Shown here in pieces: positions 9,101 to 16,772 of a stretch of DNA of 43,330 bases. The stretch lies in the NCBI GenBank assembly GCA_964642235.1, contig CAZXOP010000003.1:1-43330 (forward strand), read 5' to 3'. Within the stretch, counting starts at the first letter, position 1. Each line of letters begins with the position of its first letter. This stretch comes from CAYSND01 sp964642235 (GTDB lineage Bacteria; Bacteroidota; Bacteroidia; Bacteroidales; UBA932). Under the pieces are notes generated by a model, which was not told where the DNA came from, did not search any database, and was given only the letters and a program-made list of their open reading frames with translations. The translations under genes were made by a program, and so were the position numbers.

Positions 9101-9943
9101 CAAATACCGAATGGAGATAGAACTCTTCTCTACCACATCTATTACAGACTTGGATAAATTGGCAGATGAGGCTCTTAACAGAGAGAAGGAGGGGGGCGGA
9201 AACAAAGGCTCCCTAATGGGGAAGGAGTTTATAATTGCAGGGATAGTTACCTCTGTGAAAGTTAAACAAGCCCAGAAATCCAATCGCCCCTGGTGTTCGA
9301 TGGTCTTAGAGGATTTTTACGGCAATTACACCTTCTCACTCTTTGGAAAAGACTATGAAACCTATCTCGGATATACTACAGAACATCTCCCCCTTCTGAT
9401 AAAAGTTGCTCTGACACCACGCTATCCCTACATTTCGGCAGAAGAAAAAGAGAAAGATAGGGTGCCGAGAGAGAAACAGATACCTAACGGATGCGATATA
9501 AGGATTAAAGGGATAACACTCCTCTCCAATGTAAAAGAATCTCTTATTAAAGGGGTTACCATAAATATCCCTCTTTCTAAACTCACCACTGCATTTAGAA
9601 AGCAGTTAGTCTCTATCATTAAAGAGAATCGTGGTTCTTCCACTCTCTATCTTCAAATCATTGACAACGAAAACAAAATCTATTCAGACTTCTTCTCTCG
9701 GAAATACAAAATATCTCCGAATGTAGAACTACTCGATTTCCTTAACCACAACAAGATCACATATACATTTGAAAAAANNNNNNNNNNNNNNNNNNNNNNN
9801 NNNNNNNNNNNNNNNNNNNNNNNNNNNNNNNNNNNNNNNNNNNNNNNNNNNNNNNNNNNNNNNNNNNNNNNNNNNNNGTAGAACTACTCGATTTCCTTAA
9901 CCACAACAAGATCACATATACATTTGAAAAAAGTTCATTTTAG
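6105..9943 (+). CDS. dnaE: DNA polymerase III alpha subunit (interrupted by assembly gap)
   Basis: This is the replicative DNA polymerase catalytic subunit. It has an N-terminal PHP domain (HLHVHTEYSVLDG, His4/6/8), a C-family polymerase core with GPGRGSAAGS (364-373), the catalytic PDIDIDF (D406, D408) and LLKMDFLG (D591), the LYRPGPMEYID segment, then helix-hairpin-helix and OB-fold regions to the C-terminus. The frame is open from 6105 until 100 Ns start at 9778. The sequence after the Ns repeats the last 55 bases before them. Removing the Ns and one copy gives a continuous frame ending FEKSSF and the stop at 9941-9943, 1227 residues in total, a normal length. With the Ns left in place the frame is broken. 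Confidence 0.95.
9723..9777 (+). repeat. 55-bp sequence duplicated across the N gap, left copy
   Basis: Bases 9723-9777 are identical to 9878-9932 on the other side of the Ns. An exact 55-base match at two contig ends suggests unmerged overlapping contigs rather than a biological repeat. Confidence 0.9.
9778..9877. other. Assembly gap of exactly 100 Ns
   Basis: The run of N is exactly 100 bases, a common placeholder of unknown length. The flanking identical 55-mers suggest the true gap size is zero or negative. Confidence 0.97.
9878..9932 (+). repeat. 55-bp sequence duplicated across the N gap, right copy
   Basis: Identical to 9723-9777. It continues into the natural end of dnaE and the stop at 9941-9943. 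Confidence 0.9.
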
Positions 9944-10529
9944 ATGCTAACGAATGAAAACACTATAGAAGAAATTAATAGGCTTGAGTATAAAAAATGG
10001 AGTAACGATATTGTAACCATGGTAGAGGTTGCTACGAGGCAATCACTGTTAAAAGTTAATTCTGATTTACTACAACTCTATTGGCACATTGGGCAGGCAA
10101 TACTTGCTAAACAACTTATAAATGGCTGGGGTAGCATGGTAGTAGATATGCTTTCAAAAGATTTAACAGCCTCTTTTCCGGATAACAAGGGTTTCTCTGT
10201 ACGTAATCTTAAATATATGCGCTCATTTGCCGAAGCCTATCCACAATTTCCAATTGTGCAAGTGCCACTTGCACAAATCACATGGTACCACCACATTTCA
10301 CTGATTACCAAAGTAAAAGACCTAAAAGAACGAGTTTTTTATATTACACAAGCAGCAAAACAAGGGTGGAGCCGAGATGTAATGTTAATACAAATAGACA
10401 ACAAACTATATGAACGTAGCGGTAAAGCCATCAATAATTTTGACAGCACATTACGAAACTGAAAAACTATTGGCAGAAGTGCAATCTGTATTGCCTACCA
10501 TAGAGGAGATAGAAGAAAAAATGAAATAA
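9944..10529 (+). pseudogene. DUF1016 (YhcG-type) nuclease gene, catalytic half deleted
   Basis: The reading frame 9944-10462 encodes 172 residues matching the N-terminal DUF1016 domain (segments LLQLYWHIGQAI, FPDNKGFSVRNLKYMRSFAE, ITWYHHISLI and NNFDSTL). Family members usually continue for roughly another 150-180 residues into a PD-(D/E)xK-like nuclease domain. Here the frame stops just after NNFDSTLRN. The 22 codons at 10461-10526, in the +1 frame, read EKLLAEVQ...LPTIEEIEEKMK and then stop, which resembles the usual C-terminal tail of this family. The simplest reading is an internal out-of-frame deletion that removed the nuclease domain. The start codon directly abuts the dnaE stop. A shortened but still expressed N-terminal domain cannot be excluded. 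Confidence 0.75.
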
Positions 10530-10549
10530 AAACAACATACGACTCTATC

Positions 10550-12904
10550 ATGTTTTGTAGATTCGTTAATATTCTATTTATTAGTCTGTTGCTTTTCACC
10601 AACATACACCACTCCCTATCAGCACAAGGGGGGCGTAATGATTATTATCAGACCTTACGTGGAACAGTATTAGAAAAATCGACTCAAGAACCGCTACCAG
10701 GAGCCACTGTAATAGTCTATATAGGAGAAAAACAGTTCTTTTCTACCACTAATTCACAGGGCGAATTTTCCATTAAAAATGTCCCTGTCGGGAGATGCAG
10801 TCTCTCCATTTCTATGATTGGATTTGCCCCTTATATGGCTAATGGCATTGTGGTTTCTTCCGGAAAAGAGAGTGTACTCGAAGTACTCTTAGAAGAGACG
10901 ATAAGCGAATTGAGCGAAGCCGTAATCTCCTCAAAGAGTGACAAAACCCAGCCTCTAAATAAATTAGCTGTAGTTAGTGCCCGAATGTTAAGCAGCGAAG
11001 AGGCAAACCGATATGCCGGCTCATGGGGCGATCCTGCCCGTATGGTCTCTAATTTTGCCGGTGTTACCGCCACTCAAGACTCTCGAAACGATATTATTGT
11101 GCGGGGCAATTCCCCTATCGGAGTCCAATGGAGATTAGATGGTTTCGAAATTCCTAACCCGAACCATTTCGGAATGTTAGGAGGAACAGGCGGTCCCGTG
11201 GGAATGTTAAACAACAACCAATTAGCAAATTCTGATTTTTACACGGGGGCATTCCCTGCAGAGTTTGGCAATGTTACTGCCGGACTATACGACCTCCGTC
11301 TCCGCAACGGAAATAACCAAAAGCACGAGTTTATCACTGCAATTGGTTTTAATGGTTTTGAGTTAGGTGCAGAGGGACCTATTTCAAAGCAACGAGGATC
11401 TTCATATATGATCAATGCTCGTTACTCCTTTTTGAAAATAATGGAGGAGGTAGGAATAAATTTTGGAACAGGTGGGACACCTGAATATAGAGATATGACC
11501 TCTAAAATAAATATCCCTCTCCGAAAAGGGAATCTCTCCTGGATTACAATGTTAGGGGGAAGCAAAGTACATTATTTCTCCGAAATAGAGAAAGAATCTG
11601 ACTATATCCTAAATACACAGGTGAATAACTATGATATGCAGATTCGCAATAATCAGGTTTTTACCGGAATAAACTATACGCACCGCTTCACCACCTCCAC
11701 CCGATTAGAAAACAGAGTCTCCTATCAACGCTTTTACCGGAGTTTAGACAATAAACGAATCGGATATCCAATCCCTAAAATTACTATAATTTTTACAGGA
11801 GAAGAGATAGAGGAACAATATGACATAAGCTCTTCTCTTTACACTAAGATAAATTCACGCAACTCCATCAAAAGCGGAATAACTCTCACTTTTTATCATA
11901 CCTACCTTGAAAATATATCGAGAATTACTCGAATAATTCAGGGGTGCGACGACCACTCCTCCCTTCTAAAAGCACATACACAATGGCAACACCTCTTTAG
12001 TGATGCTTGGAGCATTACCACCGGGGTATATGCACAAAGATACTCCCTAAATGGGGACTACTCCGTTGAACCACGTCTTGGGATAAAATGGAGAGCCTCA
12101 AATACTACTTCATTTAGTTTAGGGGGAGGAATGTACTCCCAACTTCAGCCACGAGAAGTCTATTTCTACAGAAAGAAAAACGTGGAAATGAATAAAAAGC
12201 TAGAGATGAGTAGAAACTGGCAATGTGTTATTGGCTATGACCAGAAAATAGGAAGAGACCTCCATTTTAAGACAGAGCTATACTACCAACACTTATATGA
12301 TATACCTGTACTACCCGATAAACCTGCCGAGTCTATACTAAATATGGGTGATGACTACTACAACGATTGGGATGCAGTATTTGTAAATAAAGGAAAAGGG
12401 CGGAATTATGGAGTAGAGGTTACATTAGAAAAGTATTTCAGTAAAAACTATTATTTCTTGCTTACGGGAGCACTTTATGACAGTTACTACACGGGATATG
12501 ACAATATTGAACGCAGATCAAGATTTGCAGGAAATTATGCTGTCAATGCACTAATAGGCTATGAGTGGAAATTGGGTAAAAGAACCCTTCTCTCTGTTAA
12601 TACGAGAACAAGTTTGCTGGGTGGAAAACGAGTGGTACCTCTGAAACAACAGCCAAATGGAAACTTTACACCCGATTACACTCATGCCTATGAAGAGAGA
12701 TTACCGGACTACTTCCGTATTGACCTAAATATAGCTATGAAGCAGAATTTTAGGCTCTGGTCTATGGAGTGGTTTTTCGAGCTTAGTAACCTCACCAACC
12801 ACAAAAATGTCGGAACCAAATACTTCGATTATACCACCAAAAAAGTAAAATATATGTTCCAACTGGGACTCACCCCCATGGGTGGCTGCCGAATCTATTT
12901 TTAA
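10550..12904 (+). CDS. TonB-dependent outer-membrane receptor
   Basis: This 784-residue protein is a predicted outer-membrane beta-barrel for energised uptake of an unidentified substrate. It has a signal peptide (about 1-25, ending LSAQ), a carboxypeptidase regulatory-like beta-sandwich (LRGTVLEKSTQEPLPGATV through about 115), a plug domain (about 140-250, with segment DIIVRGNSPIGVQWRLDGFEIP), and a long aromatic-rich barrel ending in a C-terminal Phe (GGCRIYF), as outer-membrane proteins do. No SusD partner is adjacent, so this is not a canonical SusCD pair; it resembles single-gene receptors for metals or small ligands. It begins 20 bases after the decayed DUF1016 gene. Its stop overlaps the convergent ThiL-like gene by 4 bases. 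Confidence 0.9.
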   Translation: MFCRFVNILFISLLLFTNIHHSLSAQGGRNDYYQTLRGTVLEKSTQEPLPGATVIVYIGEKQFFSTTNSQGEFSIKNVPVGRCSLSISMIGFAPYMANGIVVSSGKESVLEVLLEETISELSEAVISSKSDKTQPLNKLAVVSARMLSSEEANRYAGSWGDPARMVSNFAGVTATQDSRNDIIVRGNSPIGVQWRLDGFEIPNPNHFGMLGGTGGPVGMLNNNQLANSDFYTGAFPAEFGNVTAGLYDLRLRNGNNQKHEFITAIGFNGFELGAEGPISKQRGSSYMINARYSFLKIMEEVGINFGTGGTPEYRDMTSKINIPLRKGNLSWITMLGGSKVHYFSEIEKESDYILNTQVNNYDMQIRNNQVFTGINYTHRFTTSTRLENRVSYQRFYRSLDNKRIGYPIPKITIIFTGEEIEEQYDISSSLYTKINSRNSIKSGITLTFYHTYLENISRITRIIQGCDDHSSLLKAHTQWQHLFSDAWSITTGVYAQRYSLNGDYSVEPRLGIKWRASNTTSFSLGGGMYSQLQPREVYFYRKKNVEMNKKLEMSRNWQCVIGYDQKIGRDLHFKTELYYQHLYDIPVLPDKPAESILNMGDDYYNDWDAVFVNKGKGRNYGVEVTLEKYFSKNYYFLLTGALYDSYYTGYDNIERRSRFAGNYAVNALIGYEWKLGKRTLLSVNTRTSLLGGKRVVPLKQQPNGNFTPDYTHAYEERLPDYFRIDLNIAMKQNFRLWSMEWFFELSNLTNHKNVGTKYFDYTTKKVKYMFQLGLTPMGGCRIYF

Positions 12905-13884
12905 CTCCCTAACGCCTTTAATTCCAATTCGGCTCCTTCGGGGGTGACAAGCACAGAACCGACTTCCGGTTTGGCAAGATGACCTATGACATCATAGTCC
13001 TGAAACTCCCTCTTAAAAGTCTCATGTTTTTCGATAGAGACAGTAAAGATAAACTTGTAATCATCCCCTCCGTTTAAGCCTGCTGTAATGGGATCCATGT
13101 TAATCTCCTCTGCCATGGCAAAAGTCTGTGAAGCAATTGGAATCTTCTCCATATAGATTTTCGTCCCCATTCCGGTCTCCTTTGCAAGTCTTTTAACCCC
13201 CTCCGCAAGACCTTTGGTAATGAAATATCCACGCACAGGGAAAATATCCGCATCTGAAAATCTTTTTAGGATATCGGGGTCAATATAGGGACTAAGATAG
13301 GACTCTAAAAGGTATTTATATTTAGAGAGGTCAGGCTGTTTGCTGTCACTATTAAAAGCCACCTTCTCCCTCTCAAGAACATGCATCCCCATATATGCAG
13401 CCCCCACATTCCCTGAGAGACATATCAGATCAAAAGCCTTAGATGCCGGTCTCTTCTCAAGCGTCCCTTTTCTCTGAACACCACACGCCGACAAAGAGAT
13501 GCAGAGCCCACTCGAAGAGGGATTCATATCGAGAGAGATATGTTTAATCGAGTGATCTTTAACCGCTGCCAATACACCCTGCCAAAATTCAGAGACATCT
13601 TCAAACGAGAAGCGATTAGATATGCCAAGGGTAACAATCAGTGAAACAGGCAGATGAAATTCGGCATAGATTTCGCCTATTACATTTAAAACAGATTTAT
13701 AACCAAGATGCTTAATAGGAGTATAAGTAAGGTCGAAGTCAACCCCTTCCAACATCAGTTTGCCGACATGGCAACACTCCCCTTTTTCACTAATAGAAAT
13801 GGGCTCTTTGTTCTCAAACCCACTCCCTTCAAACAATTTTTCAATAGCGGCATTTTTGCCAATTTCGGATATTTGCGTACTCAT
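12901..13884 (-). CDS. ThiL/AIR synthase-family protein with lost active-site residues
   Basis: The 327-residue protein is clearly built like Bacteroidales thiamine-monophosphate kinase: ISEIGKNAAIEKL at the start, LEGVDFDLTYTPIKHLGYKSV (45-65), GAAYMGMHVLEREK (161-174) and NGGDDYKFIFTV (271-282). The Mg/ATP-binding Asp motifs of the family appear replaced. GDDAA has no counterpart around residues 30-40 (SISEKGECCHV); the STD position reads GKLML; SDI is GEI (70-72); VTGD is LSGN (156-159); DISDG is FITKG (221-225). The frame is intact, so this looks like a conserved pseudoenzyme or a family member with another role, not a decayed gene. The start MSTQ at 13884 is preferred over the upstream Met at 14013, because a TATTTTTG promoter box and the divergent sufB start lie in between. 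Confidence 0.8.
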   Translation of the reverse strand: MSTQISEIGKNAAIEKLFEGSGFENKEPISISEKGECCHVGKLMLEGVDFDLTYTPIKHLGYKSVLNVIGEIYAEFHLPVSLIVTLGISNRFSFEDVSEFWQGVLAAVKDHSIKHISLDMNPSSSGLCISLSACGVQRKGTLEKRPASKAFDLICLSGNVGAAYMGMHVLEREKVAFNSDSKQPDLSKYKYLLESYLSPYIDPDILKRFSDADIFPVRGYFITKGLAEGVKRLAKETGMGTKIYMEKIPIASQTFAMAEEINMDPITAGLNGGDDYKFIFTVSIEKHETFKREFQDYDVIGHLAKPEVGSVLVTPEGAELELKALGS

Positions 13885-13900
13885 CTCTTTCTGTTTTTTA

Positions 13901-13908
13901 CAAAAATA
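13901..13908 (-). promoter_or_regulatory. Probable promoter box TATTTTTG of the ThiL-like gene
   Basis: TATTTTTG on the minus strand fits TAnnTTTG and lies 16 bases before the start at 13884. It supports the short-start model. Confidence 0.45.
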
Positions 13909-13920
13909 CTTAAAATAGTT

Positions 13921-13928
13921 TAACTTTG
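13921..13928 (+). promoter_or_regulatory. Probable sufB promoter box TAACTTTG
   Basis: TAACTTTG is a perfect -7 consensus, ending only 7 bases before the sufB ATG at 13936. The transcript start would fall at or just before the start codon, implying a leaderless or nearly leaderless suf mRNA. Confidence 0.5.
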
Positions 13929-13935
13929 CGCCGCA

Positions 13936-15375
13936 ATGAATGAAAACAATAAAATAATTCAAGATATAACAGAAAGCGAGTACCTTCACGGATTCGAAAC
14001 AGCTATAGAACAAGAGTTTATCCCAAAAGGGCTTAGTGAAGAGACTGTTATCCTAATCTCCTCCAAAAAAGAGGAGCCTCAGTGGTTACTCGATTTCCGT
14101 TTGAAGGCATACCGGAAATGGACCACCATGAAGATGCCTGAATGGGCTCATCTAAATATCCCTCCTATTGATTATCAGGATATAATATATTATGCCTCTC
14201 CCAAACTCCCCTCTAATGAAGATGGGGAAGTAGATCCTGAGCTAATGAAAACTTTCGATAAACTCGGTATCCCGCTTGACGAAAGAAAAACCCTTTCAGG
14301 TATAGCCACAGATGCTGTTTTCGACTCTGTCTCTGTTAAAACCACATTTAGCGAAACTCTTGCAGAGAAGGGGATTATCTTCTGCTCTTTTTCAGAAGCA
14401 GTGAAAAATCACCCCGACCTGATTAAAAAACATTTAGCATCAGTCGTTCCCATTGGGGATAACTATTTCGCCGCTCTTAACTCCGCTGTCTTTTCTGATG
14501 GCTCCTTCTGTTACATTCCAAAAGGGGTAAAATGTCCCATGGCTCTTTCAAGTTATTTTAGAATTAATGCTAAGGGGACAGGGCAGTTTGAACGTACTTT
14601 AATAGTGGCAGAAGAGGGGTCTTATGTGAGTTACTTAGAGGGGTGTACTGCTCCGCAAAGGGATGAAAATCAACTTCATGCTGCCGTGGTAGAGATAGTG
14701 GTGGCAGCAGATGCAGAGGTAAAATACTCCACAGTCCAAAACTGGTACCCAGGTGATGTTCAAGGTCGAGGAGGTATTTTCAATTTTGTCACCAAAAGAG
14801 GAATCTGTGCAGGAAATAACAGCAAACTCTTCTGGACACAAGTCGAAACCGGCTCCGCAATAACTTGGAAATACCCCAGCACGATTCTTAAAGGGGACAA
14901 TTCCATTTCAGAGTTCTACTCTGTCGCCGTTACCAATCACTTTCAGCAGGCAGATACAGGTACCAAGATGATACATATCGGGAAAAATACCCGCAGTCGT
15001 ATAATAAGTAAAGGGATCTCCGCAGGGAAGAGTCAAAACAGCTACCGTGGGCTCGTTAGAATCAGTGCAGGTGCAGACAATGCCCGAAATTTCTCCCAAT
15101 GCGACTCCCTGCTACTTGGAGACAAGTGCGGTGCTCACACATTCCCCTTTATAGAGAGTTTCAATGATTCTGCTGTCATGGAGCATGAAGCCACAACATC
15201 CAAAATCAGTGAAGATCAACTTTTTTACATAAGACAAAGAGGTGTTTCTGAAGAAAACGCTGTCGGACTTATAGTAAACGGATATGCAAAAGAGGTAATT
15301 AATCAACTCCCGATGGAGTTTGCAGTAGAGGCACAAAAACTACTACAAGTCTCATTGGAAGGTAGTGTAGGATAA
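13936..15375 (+). CDS. sufB: Fe-S cluster assembly scaffold SufB
   Basis: SufB is the core scaffold of the SufBCD complex that builds and transfers Fe-S clusters in the cytoplasm. The 479-residue protein shows the SUF family N-terminus (LSEETVILISSKKEEPQWL), the beta-helix core and the highly conserved C-terminal part, including GDKCGAHTFPFIES with Cys398 at the place of E. coli Cys405. HEATTSKISEDQLFYIRQRG and the ending PMEFAVEAQKLLQ...SLEGSVG are also present. Length is full. It leads a cluster sufB-pnuC-sufC-sufD with very tight spacing (5 bases to pnuC). The start is fixed by the close promoter box and family N-terminus. Confidence 0.97.
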   Translation: MNENNKIIQDITESEYLHGFETAIEQEFIPKGLSEETVILISSKKEEPQWLLDFRLKAYRKWTTMKMPEWAHLNIPPIDYQDIIYYASPKLPSNEDGEVDPELMKTFDKLGIPLDERKTLSGIATDAVFDSVSVKTTFSETLAEKGIIFCSFSEAVKNHPDLIKKHLASVVPIGDNYFAALNSAVFSDGSFCYIPKGVKCPMALSSYFRINAKGTGQFERTLIVAEEGSYVSYLEGCTAPQRDENQLHAAVVEIVVAADAEVKYSTVQNWYPGDVQGRGGIFNFVTKRGICAGNNSKLFWTQVETGSAITWKYPSTILKGDNSISEFYSVAVTNHFQQADTGTKMIHIGKNTRSRIISKGISAGKSQNSYRGLVRISAGADNARNFSQCDSLLLGDKCGAHTFPFIESFNDSAVMEHEATTSKISEDQLFYIRQRGVSEENAVGLIVNGYAKEVINQLPMEFAVEAQKLLQVSLEGSVG

Positions 15376-15380
15376 TAAAT

Positions 15381-16028
15381 ATGGGTGCTTTTAGTATTGA
15401 TTTTGTTTTATTTACCCTTGGAGGTTATTCGGTATCACTTTTAGAGTTGATAGCTGTACTATTTGGTCTTACTTCTGTCTTTTTGGCAGGAAAAGGAAAG
15501 TCATATAATTTTTGGTTTGGCTATGTATATGCCATACTACTATTTTTCCTTTTTCTCCAAAAACATCTCTATTCGAGCATGTTACTACAGCCTATATCCG
15601 TAGCTATAAATATCTTCGGTCACTATAGATGGACTCATCCGAAAAAGGATGAAAACAATAAAAACAGAGAGTTAAAAGTAACTCTGTTAAAAAAGAAGCA
15701 GGGGGTTATCTTTATTGGAATTGCCTCCCTCTTTGCATTACTTTGGGGAACAGCAATGTTAGGGTTAGGGGATGCCTTTCCAAACATCTTCCCTGCTCAT
15801 CGCCCCTATCTTGATGCCTCAGTAATGGCATTAATGTTACTCGCACAATACCTCTCCGCCCAGAAAAAATTAGAGTGTTGGGGAGTTTGGTTAGCAGTAA
15901 ATACAACAAATATTATCTTATACCTCTCCGCAGGAATGATATTTATGCCGATGGTTAGTGCCTCTTATCTGGTACTTGCAGTTTTCGGTTTCATCAGTTG
16001 GAGAAAACAATGGAGGAATCAACAATGA
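15381..16028 (+). CDS. pnuC: PnuC-family vitamin transporter embedded in suf operon
   Basis: This 215-residue inner-membrane protein has about seven hydrophobic segments. PnuC proteins are facilitators that take up nicotinamide riboside, with relatives for riboflavin and thiamine. Recognisable features are FLAGKGKSYNFWFGYVYAI and MLLQPISVAINIFGHYRW in the first half and ECWGVWLAVNTTNIILY in the second. A Lys-rich cytoplasmic loop lies near residues 92-112. Its stop overlaps the sufC start (ATGA), so it is almost certainly translated from the suf transcript. The substrate cannot be decided from the sequence; a second, more distant PnuC is at 36822-37532. Confidence 0.85.
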   Translation: MGAFSIDFVLFTLGGYSVSLLELIAVLFGLTSVFLAGKGKSYNFWFGYVYAILLFFLFLQKHLYSSMLLQPISVAINIFGHYRWTHPKKDENNKNRELKVTLLKKKQGVIFIGIASLFALLWGTAMLGLGDAFPNIFPAHRPYLDASVMALMLLAQYLSAQKKLECWGVWLAVNTTNIILYLSAGMIFMPMVSASYLVLAVFGFISWRKQWRNQQ

Positions 16029-16771
16029 TGTTATCTATTAAAGATTTACACGCCTCAATAGGAGGCAAAGAGATATTAAAAGGGGTTAACCTCTCTATAA
16101 ACGAGGGTGAAATCCATGCTATAATGGGTCCAAACGGCTCCGGAAAATCCACCCTTTCATCTGTACTTGCAGGAAAATCCACCTTCGATGTGACTTCCGG
16201 CGAAGTGATTTACGATGGGCGAGATTTATTAGCTCTCTCACCTGAAGAACGCTCATGGGCAGGGCTCTTTTTAGGATTCCAGTACCCTGTGGAGATCCCC
16301 GGAGTCACCAATATTAACTTTATGAAAAGTGCTCTTAATGAGCATCGTAAACATAAAGGGCTAGAACCTCTTAACTCTGCCGAATTTCTTAAACTGATGA
16401 GAAGCAAGATGGCAGTGGTACAGATGGATCCCTCCTTCTCATCAAGAGGGGTGAATGTCGGGTTCTCAGGTGGAGAAAAGAAGAGAAACGAGATATTTCA
16501 AATGGCAATGATCGACCCTCGCCTCGCAATCCTCGATGAAACAGACAGCGGGCTGGATATTGATGCACTTAGAATAGTGGCAACAGGGGTAAATAACCTT
16601 AAAAGAAAAGACAATGCTTTTATAGTGATTACACACTACCAAAGGCTTTTAGATTATATTGTACCTGACTTTGTACATATTCTGTATCGCGGAGAAATTA
16701 TTAAAACAGGGGATAAAAACCTTGCACTCGAAGTAGAAGAGAGAGGATATGATTGGTTAATAAAAGAATAA
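16025..16771 (+). CDS. sufC: Fe-S assembly ATPase SufC
   Basis: SufC is the soluble ABC-type ATPase that powers the SufBCD scaffold. The 248-residue protein has Walker A GPNGSGKST (about 35-43), the Q-loop FLGFQYPVEIPGV, the signature FSGGEKKRNEIF, Walker B LAILDETDSGLD with the SufC-typical ETDSGLD, and the switch His in VITHYQRLL. The start chosen is the ATG that overlaps the pnuC stop (ATGA at 16025), giving MMLSIKDL; an upstream in-frame Met at 15998 lies inside pnuC and adds residues not expected for the family. sufD follows after one base. Confidence 0.96.
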   Translation: MMLSIKDLHASIGGKEILKGVNLSINEGEIHAIMGPNGSGKSTLSSVLAGKSTFDVTSGEVIYDGRDLLALSPEERSWAGLFLGFQYPVEIPGVTNINFMKSALNEHRKHKGLEPLNSAEFLKLMRSKMAVVQMDPSFSSRGVNVGFSGGEKKRNEIFQMAMIDPRLAILDETDSGLDIDALRIVATGVNNLKRKDNAFIVITHYQRLLDYIVPDFVHILYRGEIIKTGDKNLALEVEERGYDWLIKE

Positions 16772-16772
16772 G

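Noticed and set aside
9778..9943. True frameshift or truncation of dnaE
   Set aside because: The frame change arises from the arbitrary 100-N spacer and the repeated 55 bases; joining the copies gives an intact gene.
13885..14013. Longer start of the ThiL-like gene
   Set aside because: The extension overlaps the sufB promoter and start, has no family similarity, and contains the gene's own probable promoter box.
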